A stretch of DNA of 64,000 bases, from contig OZ287698.1 in assembly GCA_965649825.1 (NCBI GenBank), positions 496,001 to 560,000 on the forward strand. The letters are read 5' to 3'. This DNA comes from Penicillus capitatus (lineage: Eukaryota; Chlorophyta). The position numbers and the translations under genes are program-made. Positions 9,365 through 19,886 of this stretch are shown piece by piece (position 1 is the stretch's first letter; each line of letters begins with the position of its first letter). Under the pieces are notes generated by a model that saw only the letters and a program-made list of their open reading frames with translations, searched no databases and was not told the origin of the DNA.

Positions 9365-10402
9365 ATGTCTAAGAATGCCGGCGATGATGGAGGCGAAGAT
9401 GACGCGAGATACCCCGGCATGACGGTGATACCTATCGAAACGGTCGTCGAGAAGCCGGCGGCTGATGCCGTGAAGAAGAGACCGTTGATACCACCCCAAG
9501 TACCGGCTGGCTTTGCATGGTGTTTCTGCTCCTTCTCGATGATGTTGACGAATAAACTGTTGCTGTCTTCTTTTGAGTTCAACGCTCCATTGTCACTGGT
9601 GTTCATCCAGTTCATCATGACGGTCGTTCTGATCGATATGGCAACGATGATGAACGTCTTGGTCCGCGATCCACTCGATTGGCGTATCGTCCGAATCTGG
9701 TGGCCCGTGAATCTCATCTTCGTCGGTATGATTGTCTCGGGATTCTATACACTGAAGACATTGCAGATCCCGATGGTCACACTTTTGAAGAATCTCACCA
9801 ATTTGCTGAGCATCTTGGGAGATCTCCTTGTCTTTGGCAAGCGATACTCGTTTGGCGTCTGGGCTTCGTTGGCACTCATGACGCTCTCTGCCGCCGTCGG
9901 CGCCGTTACCGATCTGCAGTTTGATCTGGTGGGGTATCTATGGATGGCTATCAACTGCATCTTGACCGCTGGCTATACTCTTTATCTCAAATTCGTTCTC
10001 AATCAAGTCGATGATGCGACGTCCAATAAAGGCCTCTCAGATATCAGCAAAGTGTATTATAATCATCTTCTAGGCCTCCCTTGGCTCCTGTTCTGTATTT
10101 TGTGGTTTGGAGAAGCGAGTGTCGTTCTGGAGCAGCCGGCGCTATACGATTCGAATTTTCTCTTTGCCTTGGCTTTCAGTGGCCTTGTGGGATTTGGCCT
10201 CAGTTACTCGAGCATTCGGTTCATGGCCATGACAAATGTCACCACGTACGTCATGGTGGGATCCTTCAATAAGCTCCCCACCGCTGTACTCGGATGGATT
10301 TTCTTTCAAGTCCAGACGACTGTGATGAATGTCGCCAGCGTCATCGTGGGGCTCTGCGCCGGGATCGTCTTCGTTCGCGCCAAAATCTCCAATGCAAACT
10401 GA
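9365..10402 (+). CDS. Nucleotide-sugar transporter, GDP-mannose type (copy 2)
   Basis: An intron-free paralog of the gene at 4563-5600, also 345 residues from the ATG at 9365. It keeps the motifs VTLLKNLTNLLSILGD, DISKVYYNHLLGLPWLL and GSFNKLPTAVLGW, and about ten membrane spans. The two proteins are clearly homologous along the membrane region but differ completely in their ~40-residue cytosolic N-termini, which suggests separate sorting or regulation. In the family the role is import of GDP-mannose or another GDP-sugar into the Golgi. The frame stays open upstream to 9293 but only GTG is available there, so the ATG at 9365 is preferred. Confidence 0.88.
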   Translation: MSKNAGDDGGEDDARYPGMTVIPIETVVEKPAADAVKKRPLIPPQVPAGFAWCFCSFSMMLTNKLLLSSFEFNAPLSLVFIQFIMTVVLIDMATMMNVLVRDPLDWRIVRIWWPVNLIFVGMIVSGFYTLKTLQIPMVTLLKNLTNLLSILGDLLVFGKRYSFGVWASLALMTLSAAVGAVTDLQFDLVGYLWMAINCILTAGYTLYLKFVLNQVDDATSNKGLSDISKVYYNHLLGLPWLLFCILWFGEASVVLEQPALYDSNFLFALAFSGLVGFGLSYSSIRFMAMTNVTTYVMVGSFNKLPTAVLGWIFFQVQTTVMNVASVIVGLCAGIVFVRAKISNAN

Positions 10403-10887
10403 ATATCTATTTACCTTTGTTGCTTCTGTATCTATGCATCTGGCGTCGGGCGATACTCACACGTCCATCTTGATAACAATTCTGCCGTTTCGGCATCGAA
10501 GCTTATGGTAAATTTCTTAGCCATGAAAAGCATGTCCCTATAGGGCATCGGGTTCCAAATGATTTAACCGTAGAATGGAGGGAGTCTTCTCAATTGATGG
10601 CTTGTAGACATGTTTAACATCTACGTAGCCATGGTGTCCAAATCCATCATTTTATGCACGAGATCTATGCGTGGCCATAATGTGGTACAGTCTCTATTAT
10701 GTAACCCACTCTTTGTCTTATCTCACACATTGCCTTATACATCTCACTCTCTCTGAAGCATTCTGTGATTTCTGATTCCTGACGAAGTGGGTTTGAAGAT
10801 GGGCGTCTATGGAGATCGATCGCATCTGGCGGAATGTCCTGTCTCCATCTGCATTCTTTCTTCTGTGCGATATACCTTCAGCATTCG
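10403..10887. other. Intergenic stretch, promoter side of the plastid-protein gene
   Basis: About 485 bases without a recognisable gene or repeat. A short ORF starting at ATG 10809 is explained by the leader and first intron of the next gene. Confidence 0.4.
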
Positions 10888-11558
10888 ATGGCGTCTTTTA
10901 CCGCTGTGGTGCATGTCGACCGGAATCGGATAGATCTTCTTTAAAACAGCGTCTGTTTCTAGCGTTGCTTTGGCCTGACGTCACGGCCTGTCGTGCCCCG
11001 GTCTTCTCGCCGAACGGCGATTCGAGCCGCACCTGAAGAAAACGATAAAAAGTTCTTCGAAAACAACGCATTCGCGGTACCTATCGTCCTTTCTCTGTTC
11101 AACGAACCACCATCGGCTTACCCACAGAATCGAGGCTATTTGGAAGACTCAGCTGGACAGGAGAACATTTTTGCCGTCCAGGCAAGCATACGCAGATTTC
11201 ACACAAACACACTCACAAAGACTCTGTGCTCTGTAGCCGAAGAAGTATGCCCAGGGTTCTGCCGTGGATGATACCACAGGTAATGCTGGGAATACCTTCT
11301 TTGGTGTGGCTGGCGCGGCACTGGCATTGGTCATCGTTGCCGCCGGAACGACAGCTCTTTTTGTGCAAGATGCCAAAAGTACACCCAACTCCGCCACTTG
11401 CCCTCTCTCAATGCATACCCTCTGCAGCAAAATCGCCAAGTCCATTCAGTAGAGATATTTCAAATCTGTCAACGCTTTCCCAGTACAAGGCAAAATTCAC
11501 GTCCGAGATTCAGCAGCAAGCATCTGTCGAAGCTCCAGATGTCCAGACGGAAAGCTGA
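10888..11558 (+). CDS. Unrecognised protein with plastid-transit-like N-terminus and one membrane span
   Basis: I do not recognise this protein. Four exons are proposed: 10888-10908, 10963-11181, 11237-11378 and 11428-11558, giving 170 residues with the frame closed. The N-terminus MASFTAVRCFGLTSRPVVPR followed by SSRRTAIRAA is rich in Ser, Thr and Arg with no acidic residue, as expected of a plastid transit peptide. Then come a conserved-looking stretch NRGYLEDSAGQENIFAV, a Gly/Ala-rich membrane span FFGVAGAALALVIVAAG, and a polar tail. Intron 2 begins either at a consensus GC donor (cag then gcaagc, 11182) or at a GT six bases earlier; both keep frame and differ by two residues. A thylakoid or envelope location is a guess from composition. 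Confidence 0.55.
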
Positions 11559-11784
11559 ACGTCTTTTCGCACGCATTCCTTCGATCGCTGCCGGATGTTT
11601 GAGACGACAGTTAACGAGAGATATTCTTTATTGTTCTTGACAAAGAGAGTCGAAACCGGACCCATGGTTCATTTAACATCACTATACATTCATGGCTGAT
11701 ATGCTTGAGACAGTGCATGCCATGTAAAGATCGCCATCTCTATACCCAACTGGATAGCAGCGTCTTTTCCAAAGAAGCAAGGAT

Positions 11785-12648
11785 TCATGTGCGCGGTGTC
11801 TTGGACGATGTGCCGGCTTTCTTTTTCTTTGGAGGCATCTCCTCCGCCCGCTTTCGTCTGAATTCTTCGTAGATCTGTTTCTCCATATCCACGAATCGCT
11901 CCTTTGCTTCTTTCTCGTCGAGGATGATGTCGTTGCAGCAGTCTCGCATTTTGAGAAAAGCGGCAAAAGAGAACGAAGCATGCACAAAGACCATGCACAT
12001 CTGTGCAGAGATAAAGTACCCTGTCGACACTCTGAAGTCACAGATATTCTGATCATAATCTCCACAGTCGCCATAGACCAAAATGACCCAGGCAAAGAGG
12101 GTCAGCGAAAAGATGACCATATCGTAGATCCACGCCCAAAAAGCAATGAAGTAGATCATTCTGGCATAGTACTTTCCACCATACTCCGATGGCGACCGTC
12201 GTCTGGAGAAGTACAGAAAACAGGCGAAGAATGCCAAGAGGCATCCGATCGGAATGGTGATGAGACAGAGGCCAAAGATAAGAAACGTGACCAGCAGCCA
12301 TCCCGCCATAACGGTCTTGCAATCGACCCAGGCCTGAGGCATCCCTTCAAACTGCAGGAGAGTATCAGATGGAGTGGATAGGGCAACGGAAGGACATGCC
12401 TCTTCGGCGGCGTCATCGCCGGTGGGGTTGATGGATTCTGTACGCTTTGACTTTTTCTTCTTCTTTTTCTTGCGTCGGCGTTTCTTTTCGGGTTCGAGAA
12501 TAGGTTCCTGTTCTTCGCTGATTTCTATGACGTTGGTTCGCGAGCCTAAACCATAAGACTCCACGCGTTTTGTTTGCAAACGGCTTTGGTACGACGCACT
12601 TTCGGCAGTCGGCTGAGGAGCCTCGAGAATTGTTACCGTGCTGCTCAT
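11785..12648 (-). CDS. Four-membrane-span protein with basic and coiled-coil ends (paralog A)
   Basis: An intron-free 287-residue protein that I cannot place in a family. It has a polar N-terminal region with a long Lys/Arg run (residues ~54-70), four hydrophobic spans (about 115-140, 150-175 area, 180-200 and 215-235), and a charged helical tail (MRDCCNDIILDEKEAKERF) ending in Lys-rich sequence. The topology resembles MARVEL-type four-span proteins, but no signature confirms this. The neighbour at 12876-13623 is a paralog: both share the pattern of a Cys-rich loop, the F-x-x-FLxMRD block after span 4 and a charged tail. Polar ends predict both termini in the cytosol. Confidence 0.62.
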   Translation of the reverse strand: MSSTVTILEAPQPTAESASYQSRLQTKRVESYGLGSRTNVIEISEEQEPILEPEKKRRRKKKKKKKSKRTESINPTGDDAAEEACPSVALSTPSDTLLQFEGMPQAWVDCKTVMAGWLLVTFLIFGLCLITIPIGCLLAFFACFLYFSRRRSPSEYGGKYYARMIYFIAFWAWIYDMVIFSLTLFAWVILVYGDCGDYDQNICDFRVSTGYFISAQMCMVFVHASFSFAAFLKMRDCCNDIILDEKEAKERFVDMEKQIYEEFRRKRAEEMPPKKKKAGTSSKTPRT

Positions 12649-12875
12649 TTCTTCAGCGCCGCTGTCGGCAACGACGAATGCAACGCGGCCTTCTAATCGA
12701 CACTCCGTTTATGGAACGGTACGCTTAAAGGACATCTCATTTTAAGAGATTGATTGTGAATGTCATAACCAGTGCTTCTTAGGAAGCGACTCTCATCGAC
12801 ACTTTATAAATCTGGGCGCTTGAAGGGTGTCTTATTCAACGAGATTGATCTTGAGTGTGTCAAAATTGATATATG

Positions 12876-13623
12876 TCAAGAAGCGGCGAGCGGCCTGTCG
12901 CGTGTCCTCTTCGATGTATTCTTGGCAGCCTGGCGTCTCTGATATTCCCTGAATCGCTCGTCCAGTTCTTGTTGTATACGTTTCTCCAGCATCTCCTCTC
13001 GCCAAATCTCTCTTCGGTAGTCACGCATGGCAAGGAAGACACTGAACGACATGATAAAGCGTACAAGCGTAACGGCAGCACTTGAGTAGACAATCAATCC
13101 GACGATCGCTCGAGCATCACACAACGACTCTATCAGATAAACGTCGAACGACATCATATGACTGGCGAAGGGATCGACCTGCGAAAGGACAGTCGGCAAC
13201 GATGTAGAACGTGCCGATGGCGACAAGAATGACGACGCTGATGATGTCGACGCAGAGAGCAGCGAAGGCAATGTAGTGAATGCAGCATGCCGATGTCATC
13301 CCTTTGGCGTTTTTCCCCGGCTTGCAGCAGCGACAAACGTAACAGGAGCCACCCACGATGCCAAGGATCGCACCGTAGGGAAACCAGAAAATCAGAAGCG
13401 ACGTCACCATGGAGTAATACGTCCATGCCACCATAATGCCGCGGCGCTCGTGCCATTGCGGCGGAAAATCCCACTAACCCCACAACGTATGCTGCAGAAA
13501 ATGAAGTAACGGCAAACCCACCTGATCTTTGCGTGAAGGGGGAATAACGACGCTACGGTCTCTGGATGTCCCAACGCGTCCGCTCTCGATATCCACATCC
13601 GCTAACGACCGACCACCCGTCAT
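12876..13623 (-). CDS. Four-membrane-span protein (paralog B)
   Basis: Paralog of the preceding gene. Exons end at 13522, run 13473-13179 and 13129-12876, with introns of 48 and 49 bases. The join KDQ to WDFPPQWHERRGIMVAW and the join CPFA to ESLCDARAIVG both restore homology to paralog A. Four spans precede FLAMRDYRREIWREEMLEKR and a charged helical tail. With the Met at 13623 the protein has 216 residues. An in-frame ATG at 13785 would give 270 residues but would overlap the stop codon of SEC15 on the same strand by 11 bases. Function unknown; a pair of tandem membrane paralogs suggests recent local duplication. Confidence 0.6.
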
Positions 13624-13774
13624 ACCATACCATCGGATAGAAGGCGGAAGATACCTCGCACAAAGGGCGATTCGGGTACGAGAGGTTGCGTCGAGACGTT
13701 TGTCTTTTTCTTCTTCCCGAACGAAAACATGGCGTAACTGGACGTAACCGCCCCTTCGTCGAAAATGATCGTCG

Positions 13775-16700
13775 TTAATAGACATGTTCTTTGAGCTTTC
13801 GAACGAGAAGATCGATTTCTTTGCGTTTGGCAATACGTCTGGATGCCCTCTGCGCTTGCCAGCCGCCAATTTCGCGATACTTCTCTAATGCCGCAATCAA
13901 GGAACGCGGACTCACTTCTGGCAGATGCTGCATGATCGTTGTCACCTCGTCTGTCAATCCTTGTCCATTGAGGATAAAGGAACAGAGCTTCCGTGGTGCC
14001 GTGATCTCTTTGGACAGTCCAGTCACGGCAAAATGCTCAGCAAACTGCTCCAAAGCTGTCAGATCTTCCAGAAGACGAGCAAAGCCGTGTTCGTTAATGT
14101 TCGCCACAGTCGTGCCGCAGAGAATATCGAGGAATCCGCTTCCGACGAGGTGCATCACCGATCGAATAACATTCTCGGAATTGGAACGCGGCATCTGTTG
14201 CTTCCCCACATCATAGACACCCTAATGATAAATCTCTCTCCAAGCAGGGTGGCGGCGCGAAAGGAAGGGCGTCATACTTGAAGGTAGATGATGAGCTCTT
14301 CGACCAGAGGCGAAGTGGCAGATGTCGGAGGAGATCGAGGAACAAAGTCCCATGTCTTGATTTGCGTGAGGAATCGATTGATTTCGTGAGAAGCGACATG
14401 CACAACGAGCCGAACGCATGCGTCCTCTAACGCACGGAGGGGCAGTTGATAACTGGCACCACCTGTCACATCATCATTCTCAACAAACTATAGGGTTTTA
14501 CATTTTTGGTTTTCTTGCTTGGCGCTTTGACGCTGGGACGACGATGGATTGCGTTGGTGTGAGACGGTGGCGAAGTATGACCCATAAACTGTCGAAGTGT
14601 CCAGTCATCGAGGGCACCCAGTCCAATGCCAAAGGCCCACATATTAGATACCAATTGCATGCTATCTCGTAGACTCATATCGCTGTATGCCATGCTTGTC
14701 GTTTCACTCTGGATGGTATCAAACAACACCTGATACGCACAAACACACTTTACACATCTCAATACCACATGCCCTCTGCACCTTGAGCATCTTGTCCCGA
14801 TGTTGACAAGCAGTCGTGAGGACATCTCCAGGATTGATGAGTCCCTTGAGATAGGCAATGGAATCTCGCACATATTCATGAATCGTGTAGATGAGCTGCG
14901 GGACCATTTCTGTAAAGGGGGCAAAGAAAGGAAAACGATCTGGCTTCTCATTGGGATCTGTGGAATCTGGCAGACAGAGAAGAGTGACGTACTCATGGTA
15001 CATATCTTTCGATGTAATCTTTGCTGGATCCATCCGATCATCTCGCACGATTTTGTTCACTTGACTGAGGACATGATCGTTCATGAGCGCATGGTATTTT
15101 CCCATGTTGCTGCTCAAGATCTCTTTCAGATTTGCTGCTGGATATCCCGAAATGCTCAGACCGCTGCACACCAGCAGCAGAAAATCTTTCACCAGTAACA
15201 TGGCTGGGGCAGAGTTGAGTCCTTCAAAGGCAGAATCGACCACGCTCTTCAACATGACGATCGCCATTTCCCAGAACCCATCGACATCCTGCTGATGAAT
15301 GAGATCATCGGCCATTCGCAGTACATTGTCTTCAATGATGAAAAATCCTGTGACCTGTGCCAAGTAAGACTGATAGACTTCCAGAAAATTTGTGGGCGGC
15401 CTCAGATCTGAGTCGATTTGCAAACGGCGTTGTTCCAGGTAATACTCTCGAAACTGCTCCATCTTCCCCAGGCGTTTGTGGACGTAAATGCATCGGTGCA
15501 GACATCGCATGTTCATGCCTGACTTGTGGGAAGATTCCATCAGAGGAAATCCACCGGAACGTGGCTGAAACAGACTTCCTGTCATTCCCGAGCGTTCCGA
15601 GAGGACAGATGTGTGATCATCATCCTGATGACTGGGTGTTGCCGTGCCAGAAATGCTCATGACATCCATGCTCTGAAATGCAGGACGACTGCCGATCTCC
15701 GACGTCGCGTCATGCGTCCCCAAAGTCGACGAAACCAAAGGCAGTGCATCACTCAAGGAACTGAACAAGATAGCTATCAGGGTAGCGACGAAGAAGGACG
15801 CTGTCGATAGATGTACTGTGAAGATTTGATCTGTTCAAGCACTGCCTTGCGTTCCTGGGCACACCGATCTTCATGCTGTCGGTTAATGGCTGCCTGGCGA
15901 ATAGCCTGTAGACCGATCTGTCGCGCTTCGCTTCTGGCCGTGACCTAACAGAGACGACAGAGTTCACACACTTCTCCTTTACGGAAGACTTGAGCATTTC
16001 TACCAGCCAGTCATTAAAATCTGCCACGGCCATCTGTTGAATGATGAAACGCAGATCGTTCATGATCTCATTGAGGAAAGTGTGAAGAATGTCGCTCGTC
16101 GTGGATGCGTCATCTGCCGTTTCTCACTCACAAAAGAAGTGTGCTTCCTTAACAGACCTGCCATCTGCTGTTGAATCTCTTCTAAGATATTGAGTGCTTG
16201 ATAGAGTTTGTGCTCATCGATGTCGACACTCACATCGACACATCTGTGCAGCAGACTGCATGCCCATTCCAAATTGCGCCCTGCATTCAGCAACGTATTT
16301 TCCACCTCTTGCAACTCCGCAAACTCCTTCCAACGCGTCAGCAATGCCTCTCCGGATGACTAGAGACACACATCCACCTTCTTTCTGTCCCCGTTCAAAC
16401 CTCCACCTGAAGATCCGTATTGATGGCTTGGTATTCCTTAGACAAGTTCTCTGCAGATTTCTGTATGGACTCAAGCTCATCGAGTGCGGTGGTAATCGAT
16501 CCAGTATTGGCCCTGATGGTCATGAAGTCCATGGGAATGTGCACTCAGTTCTGACTTGCCTGGAGAGCACGGCAGCTGATGCATCTGCCTCGTCTATCAC
16601 TTTCTTCAGGCATTTCTTCACCATCTCGGAGACGGGTTCCGGAACAGAATTGGTAGAAAAGGGAGAACCCACGTCGACTTGACCATCCAGCACTAATCGA

Positions 16701-16820
16701 ACCTAAACAGAAATATCTGTTGAGCAGACCGCCTCAAATATGCGACAGGACGAGAGGCAAGAGGTCACTGCCGTCGATGGATGCTTCCACCACTTCTTCG
16801 ATCTGTTTCTGCTCCTCCAT
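13775..16820 (-). CDS. SEC15: Exocyst complex subunit Sec15 (EXOC6)
   Basis: A multi-exon Sec15, read on the minus strand from ATG 16820 (MEEQKQIEEVVEASIDGSDL) to the stop at 13775. The N-terminal part (LLPLVRLVLDGQVDVG), the helical middle (ITTALDELESIQKSAENLS, WKEFAELQEVENTLL) and the C-terminal block (VYQSYLAQVTGFFIIEDNVL and ISGYPAANLKEIL) follow the Sec15 order. Sec15 links the Rab GTPase on secretory vesicles to the exocyst at the plasma membrane. Confirmed introns include 16703-16751, a GC-AG intron at 16513-16559 required to keep frame, and one near 15775-15830. It shares a 128-base promoter region with RPL15. Exact boundaries of the exons between 14210 and 14800 were not all fixed. 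Confidence 0.82.
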
Positions 16821-16948
16821 GTTTCCCAGAGAATGCGTACGCATCGCCACGTTGTGCGTCATCTAGACGGTCGAAGAGATGACGTCACATCAACGATTTC
16901 TGCGTTTTTGCCCATTCGGCCGCCAAAGAGTGCCCGTTTGTTTTTTAC
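16821..16948. promoter_or_regulatory. Divergent promoter region, SEC15 and RPL15
   Basis: 128 bases separate the divergent start codons of SEC15 (16820, minus) and RPL15 (16949, plus). The stretch contains tgacgtcaca at ~16880, a CRE-like bZIP site, and a run of T just before the RPL15 start. Function is inferred from position. Confidence 0.45.
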
Positions 16949-17805
16949 ATGGGGTCGTCGAAGTACATCCAAGAGCTCTGGCGTAAAAAACAGAGCGACG
17001 TTTTGCGTTTTCTGTTGCGCATTCGTTGTTGGGAGTATCGCCAATGGCGCACGATCGAACGGGTGTCACAGCCGACGCGCCCAGAGAAGGCCCATCGTCT
17101 AGGCTACCGTGCGAAACAGGGTTACGTGATCTATCGTATCCGCGTGCGGCGCGGCGATCGCAAAAGGAAAGTGCCCAAAGTAAGCACGAACGAACATACA
17201 CTGCGCCTCGTCGCATGCCACGTTTTGGCAATGCTCTCTGTCTGCAGCACAGATTTTGGACTCGACCTGGCGAAATGGGCATAGGCGTGTTCCTAACACG
17301 CGTTGCGCCCTTTAGGGAATCGTCTATGGCAAACCGGTGAACCAAGGAGTCACGGCCATCAAGATGAAAAAGAATCTGAGAGCTATCGGCGAGCAACGTG
17401 TTGGGAAGAAACTCGGCGGATTGCGCGTCCTCAACTCCTACTGGATCAACCAAGTGCACAACAGCGTCCATGACTCCGTTCATATGTCAAAGAGATTCGT
17501 GGCAGGATAACAAGTACAAATACTACGAGGTGATTCTCGTGGATCCTTTCCACGCTGCCATTCGCAACGTGAGTGCCTGTCTCGGGGGAGGAGAGGACTG
17601 ACGTTGACGTTGTGAATGCTAGGATCCCAAAATCAATTGGATCTGCGATCCAGTGCATAAACACCGCGAGCAGCGAGGATTGACATCTGCTGGACGGCAG
17701 CACCGTGGATTGCGCGGAAAGGGAGTGGGATATCACAAACTCCGACCTACATGGAAGAAAGATTGGAAACGCAGAAACACGCTGAAACTGCGCAGATACC
17801 GGTAG
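16949..17805 (+). CDS. RPL15: 60S ribosomal protein L15 (eL15)
   Basis: A 204-residue eL15, the usual family length. Exons are 16949-17179, 17316-17453, 17506-17568 and 17623-17805. Signatures: [20 protein letters not shown] at the start, [43 protein letters not shown] and [13 protein letters not shown], ending KLRRYR. eL15 sits in the core of the large ribosomal subunit. The first intron (17180-17315) is 136 bases, about three times the local norm, and holds a strong hairpin near its 3' end. The gene diverges from SEC15. Confidence 0.96.
17277..17310 (+). other. Hairpin in the first intron of RPL15
   Basis: A perfect 7-base stem (17285-17291 with 17295-17301, gcgtgtt/aacacgc) closes a 3-base loop, and an outer gggc/gccc pair (17277-17280 with 17307-17310) extends it. 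It ends five bases before the 3' splice site. It may affect acceptor choice or be part of an intronic RNA; I see no snoRNA C/D boxes. Confidence 0.4.
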
Positions 17806-18062
17806 ACAGTATCGCATTCAAAAGCGCACGTCCGTCTGCCATTAAACAAGAATGTTACCGTACGCTCTATGATGCAAAGACGCGATTGGCGAGAACGGTG
17901 TCTCGGCGCCACATCAAAGCGGTTAGTACGTGTGACGGTTGTTCGCCTTCGGGAACATGATATGCGTCTACATTTCCTTCGTCCGTTAAGAGGAACAAGC
18001 CGGCGAAATATTTGCATTTCTATCTCCGTTGCACACGCTGACCGCGGACGAACATAAACGAG

Positions 18063-19226
18063 ATGAATTTGCGAAGTGTGGGGGTTCTTTGCATTCTCTT
18101 CTTTGTCTCGCGTGTGAGCGGTGGTGCCTCTGTGTTCGAACCGACGGGTCGTTTAATGCTCGTGTCTGTATTCATCAACGAGTTCTTACAGCCAGACAGA
18201 AGCACGGCGGCAAATCTGACACTCACGTGCAGCACACGTACGTTCCTTGTCATTATGGATATGGCCTATGGGATTTCATTTCTCTAGCCTCGCGTGCTGG
18301 TCGTCTGGACTTCGAGTACGAGAACCTCTTTTACGGCTTGCGCATTGAAAGCGATATCTATGATCTGAAAGTCGACTTGTTACCGCACGAGAGCGTACAG
18401 TGCGAGCTGACGGAGGATATGTCTGACCAAGAGATGGATAACTCCCATGGCAACTGTGAATTGACCTATGCGCGTTTCCTCAGCCCGAGGAACAACACTG
18501 TCACGTGCCGATTGAATAGAGGAAGCAAATATGCGCTGCGCATGGACTGTGGACAAGACTGCCCGCAACCGGTGCCTTCGCCCGAAACGCCTTACTGCAA
18601 GAGATCAAAAGTGATGCAGCCTGTGAGCAGTGGTACGCCGAAATCTCGACGGCCAAGGATATGGACGATTTCTCTCTAGGCGCATCGCATACCATATCGG
18701 ATGGGTCTCCCGGTTTCGCCCTGTATGCACCCAATACACACTGTTTTTGGAAGCTGCCTCGCAAGGGTCTAGGCGCCACGAATTTTCTCATCTCGAGATT
18801 GGACCTTGGGAGCGGCGATGTCCTCAATGTCTACGAATCTGCTGATGGAGTGCGCCGTACAAAGATAAAGGAGTATACCGAATACAGCACGCCGGAATCG
18901 GTCGCGACCTCTGCAGACTATCTCGTGCTCGAGCTCAAAACAGACGACGTTGATGAGGGGCTCGGATTTGAAGGTTTCTACTACTACACAGAAGATATCA
19001 TACCCCCTGTTGTCATTACGCCTAAGAAAGAAAGTGTGTCTCCGCTGCCGGGCACTAGATCTGTGGCTGAAGCATTCTGTTGGTACAGGGAAAAATGGCA
19101 ACGCATTCTCTTCCCAGTTCACAAGCGTTGGACGCAGATTTATATGAAAACTGGGCATCTGGCGATGATGATCTTGCCCGGCTGTCTACCTTTCAGGATG
19201 TGGATATCCATAGCTATAGCTGCTGA
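18063..19226 (+). CDS. Secreted CUB-like domain protein
   Basis: Signal peptide at the start (MNLRSVGVLCILFFVSRVSG). Exons 18063-18237, 18288-18632 and from 18680 onward; introns of 50 and 47 bases. After a Cys-containing first domain, residues from ~175 read GASHTISDGSPGFALYAPNT, then HCFWKLP and LGSGDVLNVYES, the layout of a CUB-like domain (start Gly, Tyr-x-x-Asn-x-x-Cys-x-Trp, Gly-Asp-x-Leu). The 3' end is uncertain: a 35-base intron at 19083-19117 gives 343 residues with an acidic tail (DLYENWASGDDDLARLSTFQ) ending at 19226; without it the frame runs to 19260. Likely an extracellular adhesion or binding protein. AATAAA lies at ~19306. Confidence 0.6.
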
Positions 19227-19680
19227 AGATTGTCATTGTACAGCAGAAGTTCCTATATGAAGTCCAGACCCGTGACTCGCAGCCTTACTGTTTTTTTTCT
19301 TCTCCAATAAAGGACGTAACGCCTTGAATTGCTGCCCTGTCGAACGAATAAAGAATTCTACAAGGCTTTGTCTACTTCCGGCATGTTGGCTAACATTTAG
19401 CTGTCGGGTATAAGTCCTCATGGTTTCCCTTCATCACATGACACGGTGACGTTGCTGTCGAGTCACGTAAGGACGCCTTGTTGCCATCAGTGATGTAAGC
19501 ACCCAGGAACGCATTTACTCGCGTCATCGATCTTCACATCGCGTAACGTGGTGTCCACGAAGCAACTCGAAAGCGGCAAACGCCAAACGTAAGCTTCGCT
19601 TGGATGTGAGGTGACACAAAAGAGCTTGGTCATGTGTTGGAGAAACTATGCGGGGGCAGATTTCCAAGGAAGACGTCGGT
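19227..19680. other. Gene-free stretch before the GST cluster
   Basis: About 450 bases with no gene. It contains several ACGT-core sites (gtgacgtt at ~19447, tcacgtaa at ~19464, cgtaacgtgg at ~19543) that may belong to the GST promoter. Confidence 0.35.
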
Positions 19681-19803
19681 GTGGAGGAGACACGTCATTC
19701 GCTACATCCGGCATGGTTACGTAAGCGGTCGTTTGCGATCACCACAGCTTCGCGAGACGATATCGATGGGATTCGCACCATTCAATGATCATTTATAAAA
19801 ACG
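19681..19803 (+). promoter_or_regulatory. Promoter of GST copy 1: ACGT motifs and TATA box
   Basis: Three blocks here recur in the same order upstream of GST copy 2: gacacgtcatt (~19688; bZIP-type ACGT core), cagcttcgcga (~19745) and tataaaaacgctgc (19794-19807). The TATA-like box sits 93 bases before the ATG at 19887. Conservation between the two GST promoters supports function; the factors are inferred. Confidence 0.6.
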
Positions 19804-19886
19804 CTGCAGACTCGGCTACTCGTTGGCATACAGCGAATCGTTTTCCAAAGTTGAAACGCTCAATTTTTGTCGCAAGGAAAAGAAAT

